Of a stretch of 64,000 nucleotides of DNA, positions 33,614-42,482 are shown piece by piece. The DNA is from Bacteroidales bacterium UBA3743 (GTDB taxonomy: Bacteria; Bacteroidota; Bacteroidia; Bacteroidales; Paludibacteraceae). Numbering within the stretch: position 1 is the stretch's first letter; each line of letters opens with the position of its first letter. The stretch covers positions 54,791 through 118,790 of the forward strand of contig DFGT01000017.1 in the NCBI GenBank assembly GCA_002371265.1. Reading direction: 5' to 3'. The notes beneath the pieces were generated by a model that was not told where the DNA came from, ran no database searches, and saw nothing but the letters and a program-made list of their open reading frames with translations. Position numbers and translations under genes: made by a program.

Positions 33614-34102
33614 CTATTCTATCACATCATCCGATCCGTCTTCTTTAGGAAGATGTGTCAAATCGGCATCACTGTTGTCGTCCATCGTGTATGGGAAAAT
33701 GTCAAGAATAGAAGTTTCTGTGATGCTTACAATTTCATAATCTGAAACTGAATCCTTCATATTCTCAATCAGATGGTCGGCAGCGTTCATCAAATCATTT
33801 CCAATCACAAGGATATTGGAATTTGCTCGATGCTCCTTCGCGCTGACCTCATCAATTGTCACAAAAGCGACCTTAAACTTATACCACTTGTCGCCCTCCT
33901 CATTCGGGAAAATCTCGTTGATCGGAGACTTTTTGATACTTGCCACAGTAAACTCTCCGAATGGAGCCACCTCACGGCTAATTCTGTCTTCCGCCTCTGA
34001 GAAATTCAACGCCTCTACAAGATAAACTTCAGTCGCTCTCGTACTCTTACCATTTTCGTCATCCTTACGGTAGACGACTTTACACTCAAACCAAATATTC
34101 AT
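33614..34102 (-). CDS. DUF4494-domain protein
   Basis: A 162-residue cytoplasmic protein. The N-terminal segment IWFECKVVYRK and EVYLVEALNFSEAEDRI match DUF4494, a Bacteroidetes-specific family without known function. The C-terminal 30 residues are acidic. The start is ATG 34102; the longer open frame upstream would overlap the SUMF1 gene. It is probably cotranscribed with yggS. Confidence 0.88.
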   Translation of the reverse strand: MNIWFECKVVYRKDDENGKSTRATEVYLVEALNFSEAEDRISREVAPFGEFTVASIKKSPINEIFPNEEGDKWYKFKVAFVTIDEVSAKEHRANSNILVIGNDLMNAADHLIENMKDSVSDYEIVSITETSILDIFPYTMDDNSDADLTHLPKEDGSDDVIE

Positions 34103-34130
34103 AATAAAAATGTACTTTGTATGTCTTTGT

Positions 34131-35498
34131 TTATTCCGCAAGTCTGAATCCGAATGTGTACTTATCCGTTGGCGAACATGCACGACGGTAAGCCACACCA
34201 CAACGTGATTTCTCGTGGAAATAACCGCTTCCCTTCATCACCTTGCGTCCTTCAATAAGTTTATTTTTTATTTTATCACCCTCGTCTATCTTATAAAGCG
34301 AGAATGTGTCTGTATTAGCATAATAAAAATCCTTCTTCACCTGAGGCTCTAGATATTTGAAATCATCAGCGCACCACTCCGACACATTTCCTGTCATATC
34401 GTAAATGCCTAGTTCATTAGCCTTCTTTGTGCCGACGGGATGAGGCTTTGCATTCGCATTGTCTCGATACCAGCCTACCTCATCAATCTCATTTGATCCA
34501 GCGTATTGAAAATCCTTTGTCATCACTCCGCCTCTCGCCGCAAACTCCCATTCTGCCTCTTTAGGAAGACGGTAGTTTCTGCCCGTCATTTCATTCAACT
34601 TTGTGATGAAAGCCTGTGCATCTTTCCAAGAGACATTGTACACAGGAAGGTTGTCTCCTTTTATTGGGCTAGGATTTGAATGCATAACCATATTCCACTG
34701 TGCCTGAGTCACCTCATATTTTGCAATCTTAAAGGTGTCTACCGTAGCCTCAACCTCACGTTTCTCTCCCATCATAAATTTGCCACCCGCTACAGTCACC
34801 ATACCAAAATCAATCTCCAATTTCGGTCTTTGCGGAATTTGAGGTACTTCTGTCACTGTTGTATTGAAAGTAGAAGTCTGCACTTCAACCTCTTCATCGT
34901 AAGCGGTCACCATACACACCGCATCGTCAATATTGCCGACAGCCATATTTGCAGCTCCCAATTCTGGCAGTGCATTCAATGTACGCATCAGATTGATTTC
35001 GCCAAGATTATTTTTGCATAGATAACCGATAAGTTCATTTTTTGAGTTGAAGACGGGAGATCCCTCAGCTCCCTTTTCTATAGAATTGTCCAACATGAAC
35101 AATTTGCCAAGCATATTAATTTTCGACTTGGTAGTGAAAGTGTTCGTCTTAAACTTTGTGATCAAAGGATACGACACAACCGAAACGCTATCTGGCCTTA
35201 CCTGCCCCTTTGAAACAACATACGGAAGTGTCTCTATTTGCTTATCCACCTGAACTACAGCGATATCATTTTCCAAATCGACACGAACCACCTTCGCTTT
35301 ATATGCCATAGAAAACGATTTTTCCAAACCATATACCACAATAGACTTTGCATTGCTGACCAAGGCGTAATCCGTCACGATCTTTCCATCGTTACTGATT
35401 AGGAAACCAGTACTGCTGCCAACCACATCAGCAAAGGCAGCGGAAACAGACGCCACCAAAGCAAGAATAACACACAATATATTTCTCTTCATACTCAT
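34131..35498 (-). CDS. Degenerate trypsin-like domain fused to a SUMF1 (FGE-sulfatase) domain
   Basis: A 455-residue exported protein with signal ILCVILALVASVSAAFADV. Residues 24-190 keep the trypsin/HtrA layout (GFLISNDGKIVTDYALV, LENDIAVVQV, GAEGSPVFN), but the catalytic His is replaced (ALV where HVV is usual) and the nucleophile Ser position reads Glu (GAEGSP for GxSGSP), so it should be inactive. Residues 225-455 are a SUMF1-type domain: GGKFMMGEKR, KYEVTQAQWNMVM, RLPKEAEWEFAARGG, TGNVSEWCAD and a GFRLAE end. It is probably a binding or scaffold protein. It is 5 bases after the lipoprotein gene upstream. Confidence 0.82.
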   Translation of the reverse strand: MSMKRNILCVILALVASVSAAFADVVGSSTGFLISNDGKIVTDYALVSNAKSIVVYGLEKSFSMAYKAKVVRVDLENDIAVVQVDKQIETLPYVVSKGQVRPDSVSVVSYPLITKFKTNTFTTKSKINMLGKLFMLDNSIEKGAEGSPVFNSKNELIGYLCKNNLGEINLMRTLNALPELGAANMAVGNIDDAVCMVTAYDEEVEVQTSTFNTTVTEVPQIPQRPKLEIDFGMVTVAGGKFMMGEKREVEATVDTFKIAKYEVTQAQWNMVMHSNPSPIKGDNLPVYNVSWKDAQAFITKLNEMTGRNYRLPKEAEWEFAARGGVMTKDFQYAGSNEIDEVGWYRDNANAKPHPVGTKKANELGIYDMTGNVSEWCADDFKYLEPQVKKDFYYANTDTFSLYKIDEGDKIKNKLIEGRKVMKGSGYFHEKSRCGVAYRRACSPTDKYTFGFRLAE

Positions 35499-35503
35499 CT
35501 TAA

Positions 35504-35986
35504 TCACTTTGTTGTTATAATACAAATCTCACGTTTCTTAGGTTCGTGATTTACCTCAACAATATCCTTTCTGCGCAACCGCAATAGTTTATATACATCC
35601 CTTTCACTTCTCACCAGATTCCCGTCGACGGAGATATTGACAAAATCCGCATTGCTCAAGGAATCCATCACCGTCTTTGCAATATAGTTGAAACCATCTT
35701 TCGCCTCTCTTGTGCGCAACACCCGCCTACTCTCACAAATGCCATCATATCCGACTTCACGATGATATTCAATCTCACGGAATTTGGCATGCTTACGGTA
35801 ATAGTAAGCGACTGGAGTCGGCATCTTCACCACTGCAAAATCATCATAATAGTCGCCTTTATTGACTATAGTGCGACAACTTGACTGATTATAGGGCAAA
35901 TACGAACTCACCTTGGGACTACACGACACCAATAAGGCCGGCATTCCAATCGTCAAGAAATATCGCGTCAACCCTGAAATCATCAT
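35504..35986 (-). CDS. Hypothetical lipoprotein
   Basis: A 160-residue lipoprotein with lipobox ALLVSC (Cys near residue 22), followed by SPKVSSYLPYNQ. The body is mixed alpha/beta with many Arg and Lys and no motif I recognise. It starts a minus-strand run with the SUMF1 gene, DUF4494, yggS and the small membrane protein, and a TATCTTTG box (minus strand, 36004-36011) lies just upstream. The close spacing with the SUMF1 gene suggests that they work together in the envelope. Confidence 0.75.
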   Translation of the reverse strand: MMISGLTRYFLTIGMPALLVSCSPKVSSYLPYNQSSCRTIVNKGDYYDDFAVVKMPTPVAYYYRKHAKFREIEYHREVGYDGICESRRVLRTREAKDGFNYIAKTVMDSLSNADFVNISVDGNLVRSERDVYKLLRLRRKDIVEVNHEPKKREICIITTK

Positions 35987-36051
35987 TTCTCCATATTACC
36001 TCACAAAGATAAGAAAATTTCAAATATGAAGATAGAAAACTTATTAACAAC

Positions 36052-36083
36052 AAAAAAGGCCCAATCGATAAGATTGAGCCTTT
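36052..36083 (-). terminator. Terminator at the end of the glycan operon
   Basis: On the minus strand AAAGGC-T-CAATC and GATTG-G-GCCTTT pair around a short loop and are followed by a run of T. It is the only strong terminator I found between upxY (60663) and this point, so the locus may be one long transcript. Confidence 0.85.
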
Positions 36084-36155
36084 CAATATAGACGATTCAA
36101 AATCAATCGTTCAATGATTAGAGAGTTTAATAAACCAGACATGCAAAAATGCCCG

Positions 36156-36548
36156 TCATTCACGCTTAAACACATATCTTACCATGAGGAAATTCACAGG
36201 AACAGCAATACACAACACCGGTATTGGTGCCAACTTATTCGGAACCCCCATCCATAAGAACACATTGAGCAATAACACATGCAAACCATAATTGATCAAA
36301 TGAGCCAATGCAAAACCAACTCCACGCTTTGTAGTTGCTTTTTTACGGAATGTAAATATGCACGTCAAGATAAAATTACACACAAAACTCACCACATAGC
36401 CTATTGAATATGCGATAGTTTCATTAAAAAAATCCAACAGTAACAGATACACTCCATATTGTATCGCAGTGGCAATTGTTCCAACCCCCACAAATCTAAG
36501 CAGCTGAAATGCCGTCTCACGTGACCTTTCTTTTGATGTTTCAACCAT
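36156..36548 (-). CDS. GtrA-family membrane protein
   Basis: A 130-residue protein with four membrane helices, typical of GtrA: FVGVGTIATAIQYGVYLLLL, then SYVVSF-like and FILTCIFTFRKK segments. GtrA relatives help flip undecaprenyl-phosphate-linked single sugars across the inner membrane. The start is ATG 36548, just after the aminotransferase stop. It is the last gene of the glycan operon. Confidence 0.88.
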   Translation of the reverse strand: MVETSKERSRETAFQLLRFVGVGTIATAIQYGVYLLLLDFFNETIAYSIGYVVSFVCNFILTCIFTFRKKATTKRGVGFALAHLINYGLHVLLLNVFLWMGVPNKLAPIPVLCIAVPVNFLMVRYVFKRE

Positions 36549-36549
36549 G

Positions 36550-37815
36550 CTACCTCTCAATCGCTTCTTTTATCATATCCACAATATAATGGACATCTTC
36601 ATCACTGACGTACGGCCCTGCAGGCAAACAGAAGCCGACCTTGAATATAGCTTCCTCTACGCCATTAGTATAGAAAGGAGTCCCAGCATACACAGGCTGC
36701 TTATGCATAGGCTTCCAAACAGGACGTGATTCAATTTTTTTGCTAAGCATGAAGACGCGAAGAGCCTCAACATTCTCATTCGGCTGACAATCAGTAGTTG
36801 CGCTATCAACTGCCTTAATTACTCCTGCCGTGCCTCCGACAGCTGATTTGATGACCTCTTTATATGCGTTTTCCTGTCCTTTAATCTTCACTTCAGGATC
36901 TATAGTAGCAGTACACAACCAGAAATTCGCATCATAACGTGGATCAGCTGGCTGCTTGTGAATATGGAAACCCTTTACATCCTTCAGCAATTCTTCATAA
37001 AGAGACTGTACATGCTTGTGATGAGCGATGTGTGCGTCCACGACTGTCATCTGCCCACGTCCAATTCCAGCACAAATATTCGACATGCGGTAGTTGTAAC
37101 CAATTGCGGAATGCTGATAGTAAGGATAAGCGTCACGAGCCTGAGTGGCATACCACATAACGGTATTCTTATCCTCCGCTCTTTCGCAAATTAACGCACC
37201 TCCTCCAGAAGTGGTGATCATCTTATTTCCATTGAACGACAACACTCCGAACCTTCCGAATGTTCCCAACGACTTTCCATTGAACTTACTGCCGAATCCT
37301 TCCGCAGCGTCTTCAATGACTGGAATACCATATTTATTTGCAATCGACATTATCTTGTCACAGTCGTATGGCATGCCATAAAGAGCTACAGGAATGATTG
37401 CTTTTGGTTTCTTTCCAGTCTTAGAAATACGGTCATTGATAGCTTTTTCTAGAAGTTCGGGATCCATATTCCATGTCTCTGGTTCAGAACCAATAAAAAC
37501 CGGTTTTGCTCCAAGATATGTGATTGGATGAGACGACGCACAAAAAGTGAACGACTGTACCAACACCTCATCACCAGGTTGGACACCACAGCCAAGCAAT
37601 GCAAGATGCACAGCAGCTGTACCTGCGCTCAACGCCACAACTTCATTTTTTCCGCCATAGAATGACTTCAAGTCTTCCTCAAAAGCATTCACATTAGGTC
37701 CTAGAGGCACAACCCAATTCGTATCAAATGCCTCTTTTACATATTTCTGTTCCGCTCCACTTTCCGACATGTGAGCCAAACAAAGATATATCATCTTTTC
37801 AGGAACGTATGACAT
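36550..37815 (-). CDS. PglE-like UDP-4-keto-sugar aminotransferase (DegT/DnrJ/EryC1/StrS family)
   Basis: A 421-residue PLP aminotransferase. It resembles Campylobacter PglE closely in motifs: NWVVPLGPNVNAFE at the start, FNGNKMITTSGGGAL with the PLP lysine, YATQARDAYPYYQH, YNYRMSNI and SRPVWKPMHKQPVY near the end. PglE aminates UDP-4-keto-6-deoxy-GlcNAc to a 4-amino sugar. The preceding gene (PglD-like) and the PglF-like gene at 55745 supply the other steps to UDP-diacetylbacillosamine. A longer-than-usual insertion occurs near residues 310-340. Confidence 0.9.
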   Translation of the reverse strand: MSYVPEKMIYLCLAHMSESGAEQKYVKEAFDTNWVVPLGPNVNAFEEDLKSFYGGKNEVVALSAGTAAVHLALLGCGVQPGDEVLVQSFTFCASSHPITYLGAKPVFIGSEPETWNMDPELLEKAINDRISKTGKKPKAIIPVALYGMPYDCDKIMSIANKYGIPVIEDAAEGFGSKFNGKSLGTFGRFGVLSFNGNKMITTSGGGALICERAEDKNTVMWYATQARDAYPYYQHSAIGYNYRMSNICAGIGRGQMTVVDAHIAHHKHVQSLYEELLKDVKGFHIHKQPADPRYDANFWLCTATIDPEVKIKGQENAYKEVIKSAVGGTAGVIKAVDSATTDCQPNENVEALRVFMLSKKIESRPVWKPMHKQPVYAGTPFYTNGVEEAIFKVGFCLPAGPYVSDEDVHYIVDMIKEAIER

Positions 37816-37826
37816 ATTTATCTTTT

Positions 37827-38414
37827 TTACTTCAGAGTTTCAATTTCCTTGAACGGGACTCCATAACCTTTTGTATTGTCGGGCACATCCTTGACAATTA
37901 CACTTCCCGCTCCTATAAAACAGTTTTTCCCAATCTTAATTCCTTGGATCACTGTTGTACCAGCTCCGACCCAAGTGCCAGATCCGATGTGAACATTTCC
38001 ACTTATAGTGGAACCAGGTGCGACATGAACAAAATCCTCTATCTCACACTCATGGTCTATGCTTGCCTTAGTATTTATAATACAGTGCTTACCAATTACC
38101 ACATCAGCCTGAATCACAGCTCCTTGCATAACAACTGTTCCCTCCCCAATTTTAGCAGAAGGAGAAACGATTGCAGAAGAGTGTATCGCAGTCGCAAACC
38201 TACACTTCAACCGTCCGACAACATCTCTTCGGACATCACATTTACCTATACCTACAATGACAGGTTCCAAATTGTCAAAATTGTGAAGTACAGGCAATCC
38301 AAAAAAATTAGACAATGATAAATTATCATCAATAAATGCATTCACTTCAATTCCTGCATCATCGAGAATCTCTTTTACAACTTTACCATGTCCACTTGCT
38401 CCGTATATATACAC
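37827..38414 (-). CDS. PglD/NeuD-type sugar acetyltransferase
   Basis: A 195-residue protein with an N-terminal Rossmann-like sugar-nucleotide domain (YIYGASGHGKVVKEILDDAG) and a left-handed beta-helix of hexapeptide repeats from about residue 85 (IGEGTVVMQGAVIQADVVIG). The catalytic His lies in IDHECEIEDFVHV, as in PglD. It would N-acetylate the 4-amino group made by the PglE-like enzyme. It sits 11 bases upstream of that gene. Confidence 0.9.
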   Translation of the reverse strand: MYIYGASGHGKVVKEILDDAGIEVNAFIDDNLSLSNFFGLPVLHNFDNLEPVIVGIGKCDVRRDVVGRLKCRFATAIHSSAIVSPSAKIGEGTVVMQGAVIQADVVIGKHCIINTKASIDHECEIEDFVHVAPGSTISGNVHIGSGTWVGAGTTVIQGIKIGKNCFIGAGSVIVKDVPDNTKGYGVPFKEIETLK

Positions 38415-38441
38415 AACTCAGTCAATTAATAATAAATTCGT

Positions 38442-39449
38442 TCAACAACCGACATTAAGTAAGATATCGCATTTCGAACTTATTTTCCCATATTCTGGCA
38501 CAAATAAAGAATCTTCTACATCCTTACCTTGAGCCCAATCGACTATTGCCTTTGGCACATTTACTCCAGCTTCATGAGAAAATGGATAACCACCCCCAAA
38601 ACGAGGATTTAATTCCAAGACATAGTACTCGCCATCTTTTTCTAGCACATCACAATCTAGATTAGCGACATGTCCTAATTTACTTCCGATAATTGAGCCA
38701 ATCTCCCTTAATTTAGCATTGTCTACAGTTATCGCCTTATCAGTTTCTCCTGCTCGCATTGAAAGTTTCTGCTTTACAGAAACACCACGATAATTTTTAT
38801 TTAGATCATTTATAATGTCAAGTCCATATTCAGGGCCATCTATAACTTCCTGAATAAGTAAAAAATCGTCATCAGAAGATGCGGTTGCAAGAATAGACTT
38901 TCTCACCTTCTTTTGATCAAGTCTGTAAACAATCTCCAACTCTTCTAAATCATCAACAATCTCCAATCCTATTGAGCCAGACCCCCAACGAGGTTTGATA
39001 ATCAATGGGAAATTTAACTTTCCTGTTTTTATAGCAGCTACAGCATCATTATACTTAATATAAGTCTTAGGCGTTTTCAATCCTATATTTTCAATAAACT
39101 GTGCTGTCTTATATTTGTCAAAACAAATATCAATAACATCTGGATCCGACACTATCACATCCACTCCTGCGGTCTTGAAATCATCTTTTCTTGCAGACAA
39201 TATAGGCAATTCCAAATCATTAAGAGAAATCAAAATTTTAATATCATGCAGTTTACATAATTCTAGAATAACATCTATATAATTATCTGCATAAACACCA
39301 GGAACCTGCAATTTTACATCAGCAACAGTAAGAGCGGGGGCATTCATACTCATATCCGCAGCGACAATTTTTCCACTGTCACCAATAATCTCCTTAAAAT
39401 ATTTTAGCAAGTAACGTCTACGACCTGCACAAGTAAATAAGATATTCAT
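38442..39449 (-). CDS. ATP-grasp ligase of the glycan locus
   Basis: A 335-residue ATP-grasp enzyme of the carbamoyl-phosphate-synthase-like group. The N-terminal preATP-grasp domain starts ILFTCAGRRRYLLKYFKE. The grasp core has IIKPRWGSGSIGLEIVDD near 145 and the metal site LELNPRFGGGYPFSHEAG near 275-292. It should ligate a carboxylate to an amine or similar nucleophile using ATP. Next to a PLP decarboxylase, it may add an amino-acid-derived group to a sugar; this is inference. Confidence 0.85.
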   Translation of the reverse strand: MNILFTCAGRRRYLLKYFKEIIGDSGKIVAADMSMNAPALTVADVKLQVPGVYADNYIDVILELCKLHDIKILISLNDLELPILSARKDDFKTAGVDVIVSDPDVIDICFDKYKTAQFIENIGLKTPKTYIKYNDAVAAIKTGKLNFPLIIKPRWGSGSIGLEIVDDLEELEIVYRLDQKKVRKSILATASSDDDFLLIQEVIDGPEYGLDIINDLNKNYRGVSVKQKLSMRAGETDKAITVDNAKLREIGSIIGSKLGHVANLDCDVLEKDGEYYVLELNPRFGGGYPFSHEAGVNVPKAIVDWAQGKDVEDSLFVPEYGKISSKCDILLNVGC

Positions 39450-39462
39450 AATAGCATTATTA

Positions 39463-40704
39463 TCAGATATTATTATAAACTGCCGTCACATCTGACAATG
39501 TTTGGCGTCTACGAACCAATATTTCTTCCGAATTTTCTATAGATACGATAGGCGATAGATAATTAATAAACGTCGGGGTTAACACAATTGTATATGCACC
39601 AACACCGTCAATTTTTACATAATCCCCACCCTTAATTGAATTTGGAACTCTCACATTAGAAAGAATCACATCTTTTTCCATACATGTTGAGCCGACTAAA
39701 CTTGCAACATATGTATCATCAGCGACCGTCTTTGTAAAGAAAGTATGTGGAAGATTATTATTATGCAACGTCGGTTTCACATCAAATACCGTACCATCAG
39801 TAGACAAAAATTTCTGTCCGGCGATCTCCTTAGTCTGAAAAATTTTGGAAACATAAGAAAAAACATTAGCGACAACCGATACTCCAGGTTCAATCACTAT
39901 ATTTGGTTGCACTTTGCGAAACCATTCATTTTCCAAACAAGTGTCCAATATAATATCAGCATAATCAGAATACTTAGGTTTGTCGCTAACATCAATGCCT
40001 TTTGCTGCAGCTCCAAAGAAACCTCCTCCTACATCAAAATAATCAATATCATCAAGATGCAACTCACTGCATAAAGATAACATCTGAGTCACTATCAAAC
40101 CATAATTTGCGACCGCCCTATCAGAAGATGACGTATGACCATGCAACGAAACAATACGAACTCCATATTTTCTCAACACATGAATAACGTCAACCAAAAC
40201 ATTTTTTGTAAATCCAAAACGACCTACACGCAAACCACACTGTATCTTAGAAATGCCATCAGAATCTGTCAAATCAATATTCAGACGAAGTCCAACAGTC
40301 ACTTCCTTGTTAGGTCTTTTCTGCTTATATTTAATAATGGAATCAACCTCATACAAAGAATCTAAATTAACAACAGCCCCTTCATCCAAAGCTTTCCATA
40401 TTATAGAATCATGCTTTATAGGGCCATTGAATATCACACTCTTAAATCCTATTTTTTTTGCCAGGTCATACTCCATCTCCGATACGACCTCTGCATAACA
40501 ACCTGCGTCCTTTGCTATCCTACAAAGTGCAGGCACATAGTTCGTTTTAAAAGAATAACCAACTATTATTTTGGGATACTTAGACACAAATACATCTTTG
40601 AAGGACGTTATGTTATGTAAAAAAACATCTCCGTCCATCAAATAGTATGGCGTTCCATATTTATATGCCAGCCTATTAAGACAGTCAAAATCAATTCGTT
40701 CCAT
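39463..40704 (-). CDS. PLP-dependent (LysA/ornithine-type fold III) decarboxylase
   Basis: A 413-residue alanine-racemase-fold decarboxylase. The PLP lysine is in VGYSFKTNY near residue 49. HGHTSS and DVGGGFFG carry the phosphate-binding part, and the second domain has LVGSTCMEKDVI with the active-site Cys of family partners (near 330-335). Amino-acid decarboxylases such as LysA share this plan, but the substrate is not evident. The frame is open to 40749; ATG 40704 (MERIDFDCL) gives a normal N-terminus and a 14-bp overlap with the sugar transferase gene. Confidence 0.85.
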   Translation of the reverse strand: MERIDFDCLNRLAYKYGTPYYLMDGDVFLHNITSFKDVFVSKYPKIIVGYSFKTNYVPALCRIAKDAGCYAEVVSEMEYDLAKKIGFKSVIFNGPIKHDSIIWKALDEGAVVNLDSLYEVDSIIKYKQKRPNKEVTVGLRLNIDLTDSDGISKIQCGLRVGRFGFTKNVLVDVIHVLRKYGVRIVSLHGHTSSSDRAVANYGLIVTQMLSLCSELHLDDIDYFDVGGGFFGAAAKGIDVSDKPKYSDYADIILDTCLENEWFRKVQPNIVIEPGVSVVANVFSYVSKIFQTKEIAGQKFLSTDGTVFDVKPTLHNNNLPHTFFTKTVADDTYVASLVGSTCMEKDVILSNVRVPNSIKGGDYVKIDGVGAYTIVLTPTFINYLSPIVSIENSEEILVRRRQTLSDVTAVYNNI

Positions 40705-41299
40705 CAAAATTTTCCATTGTAGCATTCCCCTCTTGAGAAATTCCATCACGTGCTAACACTTTCTTAATTGTAATTGCGATGATTTTCAAATCTGTCAATA
40801 ACGAGACATTATCAACATACCAAACATCCAACTTAAATTTTTCTGTCCAAGAAATGGAATTTCGTCCATGGCATTGTGCCCATCCTGTTATACCTGGACG
40901 AACCTCATGACGACGTGCCTGCTCTTTGCTATATAAAGGCAAATATTCCACCAAAAGTGGACGAGGGCCTATCAATGACATATCTCCAACCAGCACATTC
41001 CAAAATTGAGGCAATTCATCTATAGATGTAGAACGGACAAATTTACCCACTTTAGTCAACCTTAGTTCATCTGGCAAAAGATTTCCTTCCGAGTCCCGTT
41101 CATCCGTCATGGTCTTAAATTTACAAATTTTGAATATTTTCCCATTCAATCCAGGCCTTTCCTGAAAAAAGAATGCACCAGCTCCTTTATTAACAAAATA
41201 CAAAAACAACGTGATTATAACTAAAGGCAAAAACAATATTGTTAATGCCACAAATGCTATACTAAAGTCTAGAATCCTTTTGACAAAGTTTTTATACAT
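40691..41299 (-). CDS. PglC-type initiating sugar-1-phosphate transferase
   Basis: A 202-residue monotopic phosphoglycosyl transferase. One N-terminal re-entrant hydrophobic segment (ILDFSIAFVALTILFLPLVI) is followed by the catalytic domain: KFKTMTDERD carries the Asp-Glu pair, and SIDELPQFWNVLVGDMSLIG and PRPLLVEYLPLYS are the classic motifs. It would transfer phospho-diacetylbacillosamine (or a related sugar) to undecaprenyl phosphate and so start the repeat unit. ATG 41299 is preferred to TTG 41308. Confidence 0.93.
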   Translation of the reverse strand: MYKNFVKRILDFSIAFVALTILFLPLVIITLFLYFVNKGAGAFFFQERPGLNGKIFKICKFKTMTDERDSEGNLLPDELRLTKVGKFVRSTSIDELPQFWNVLVGDMSLIGPRPLLVEYLPLYSKEQARRHEVRPGITGWAQCHGRNSISWTEKFKLDVWYVDNVSLLTDLKIIAITIKKVLARDGISQEGNATMENFDGTN

Positions 41300-41340
41300 A
41301 TCTAACAAATTAATGAAACAAAAGTATAACTTTTACCACT

Positions 41341-42471
41341 TTAATTCAAAATAGAATCATAGAAATCGTACAAGCATTTTCTTACATAAGACTGTTCGTA
41401 TCTGCTGGCTATCATTTCCCTTGATTCTTTTGCCAATAAATCTCTATATTCAGCATTCAACATTTTCTTCATCGCATCATAAAGTGCATTTGAATTCTTT
41501 GTTGGAATTATAATACCATTCTTGCCATCTACGATAATTTCACGTGCCCCATTTATATCTGTAACAATTTGAGGAAGGCCCATTGCACCCGCCTCAATCA
41601 CAACATTTGGAAATCCTTCTCTGTAAGATGCTAAAACAGCCACATCCGAAGCCGCAAACCATTTACGAACATCTTTCTGAGTGCCAACGGCATCAATTGA
41701 CGGACACTTAGCAATCTTATCCAATGTTTCCTGTTTCAATGGATCCAAATCATTCTCTTCCGGACCGACAAGAATCAATCGTGTAGATGGATACTCTTCG
41801 TTCAATCTAACAAAAGCCTCCACCATTTCATTAATACCCTTGTCTCCAACAATTCGTCCTACAGATATAAAAGTCACCACTCCATCCTTTCTGATCTTTG
41901 CAGCCTCATCCATCACCTCTGGGGTTCTATCAAAACGAGTCAAATCTATTCCACGTACATTACCATATCCCAAAACTTTCAAAGACTTTTTTGTGATACC
42001 GTTATTAAGAAGATCCTGTTTTACACCTTCACCCTCGGGTATAATATGCGTAGCACATGCACAAGTAAGCCAATCTGTAAACATAAGGATTCTCTTTGTT
42101 ATTCCTGTTGACGTTGGAAATACCAATCCGGTAAAAGTATGCACACGTACTGGCACATGAGCCAACCATGCCGCCACCATACATAACAATCCTGCCTTGG
42201 GGGTCATAGAATGAACCATCTTGGGTTTTTCCTCACGAAAGACACGGAAAAGTTTCCAAAGAGATTTTATATCATTTGCCAAAGAGATATGACGTGCCAT
42301 CCTAACACCAATAGTTCGAACACCTTCTTGCTGACGAACAATTTCAAGTTCTTCATCAGGAGAAGAGAGTGCAACGACCTCATATTTGACTGATAATTCT
42401 TTTAACATACCACTGCAAAATGATTCTAACGACATAGGCACAGTAGTAGCACGTATTATTTTGACTTTCAT
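41341..42471 (-). CDS. Glycosyltransferase family 4 protein
   Basis: A 376-residue GT-B retaining glycosyltransferase. The C-terminal domain has SVGRIVGDKGINEMVEAF and the nucleotide-sugar binding motif YREGFPNVVIEAGAMGLP near residue 275. The N-terminal half has VHSMTPKAGLL. The position directly upstream of the PglC-like gene fits the enzyme that adds the second sugar, as PglA does in Campylobacter. Confidence 0.88.
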   Translation of the reverse strand: MKVKIIRATTVPMSLESFCSGMLKELSVKYEVVALSSPDEELEIVRQQEGVRTIGVRMARHISLANDIKSLWKLFRVFREEKPKMVHSMTPKAGLLCMVAAWLAHVPVRVHTFTGLVFPTSTGITKRILMFTDWLTCACATHIIPEGEGVKQDLLNNGITKKSLKVLGYGNVRGIDLTRFDRTPEVMDEAAKIRKDGVVTFISVGRIVGDKGINEMVEAFVRLNEEYPSTRLILVGPEENDLDPLKQETLDKIAKCPSIDAVGTQKDVRKWFAASDVAVLASYREGFPNVVIEAGAMGLPQIVTDINGAREIIVDGKNGIIIPTKNSNALYDAMKKMLNAEYRDLLAKESREMIASRYEQSYVRKCLYDFYDSILN

Positions 42472-42482
42472 ATTTAATTCAA

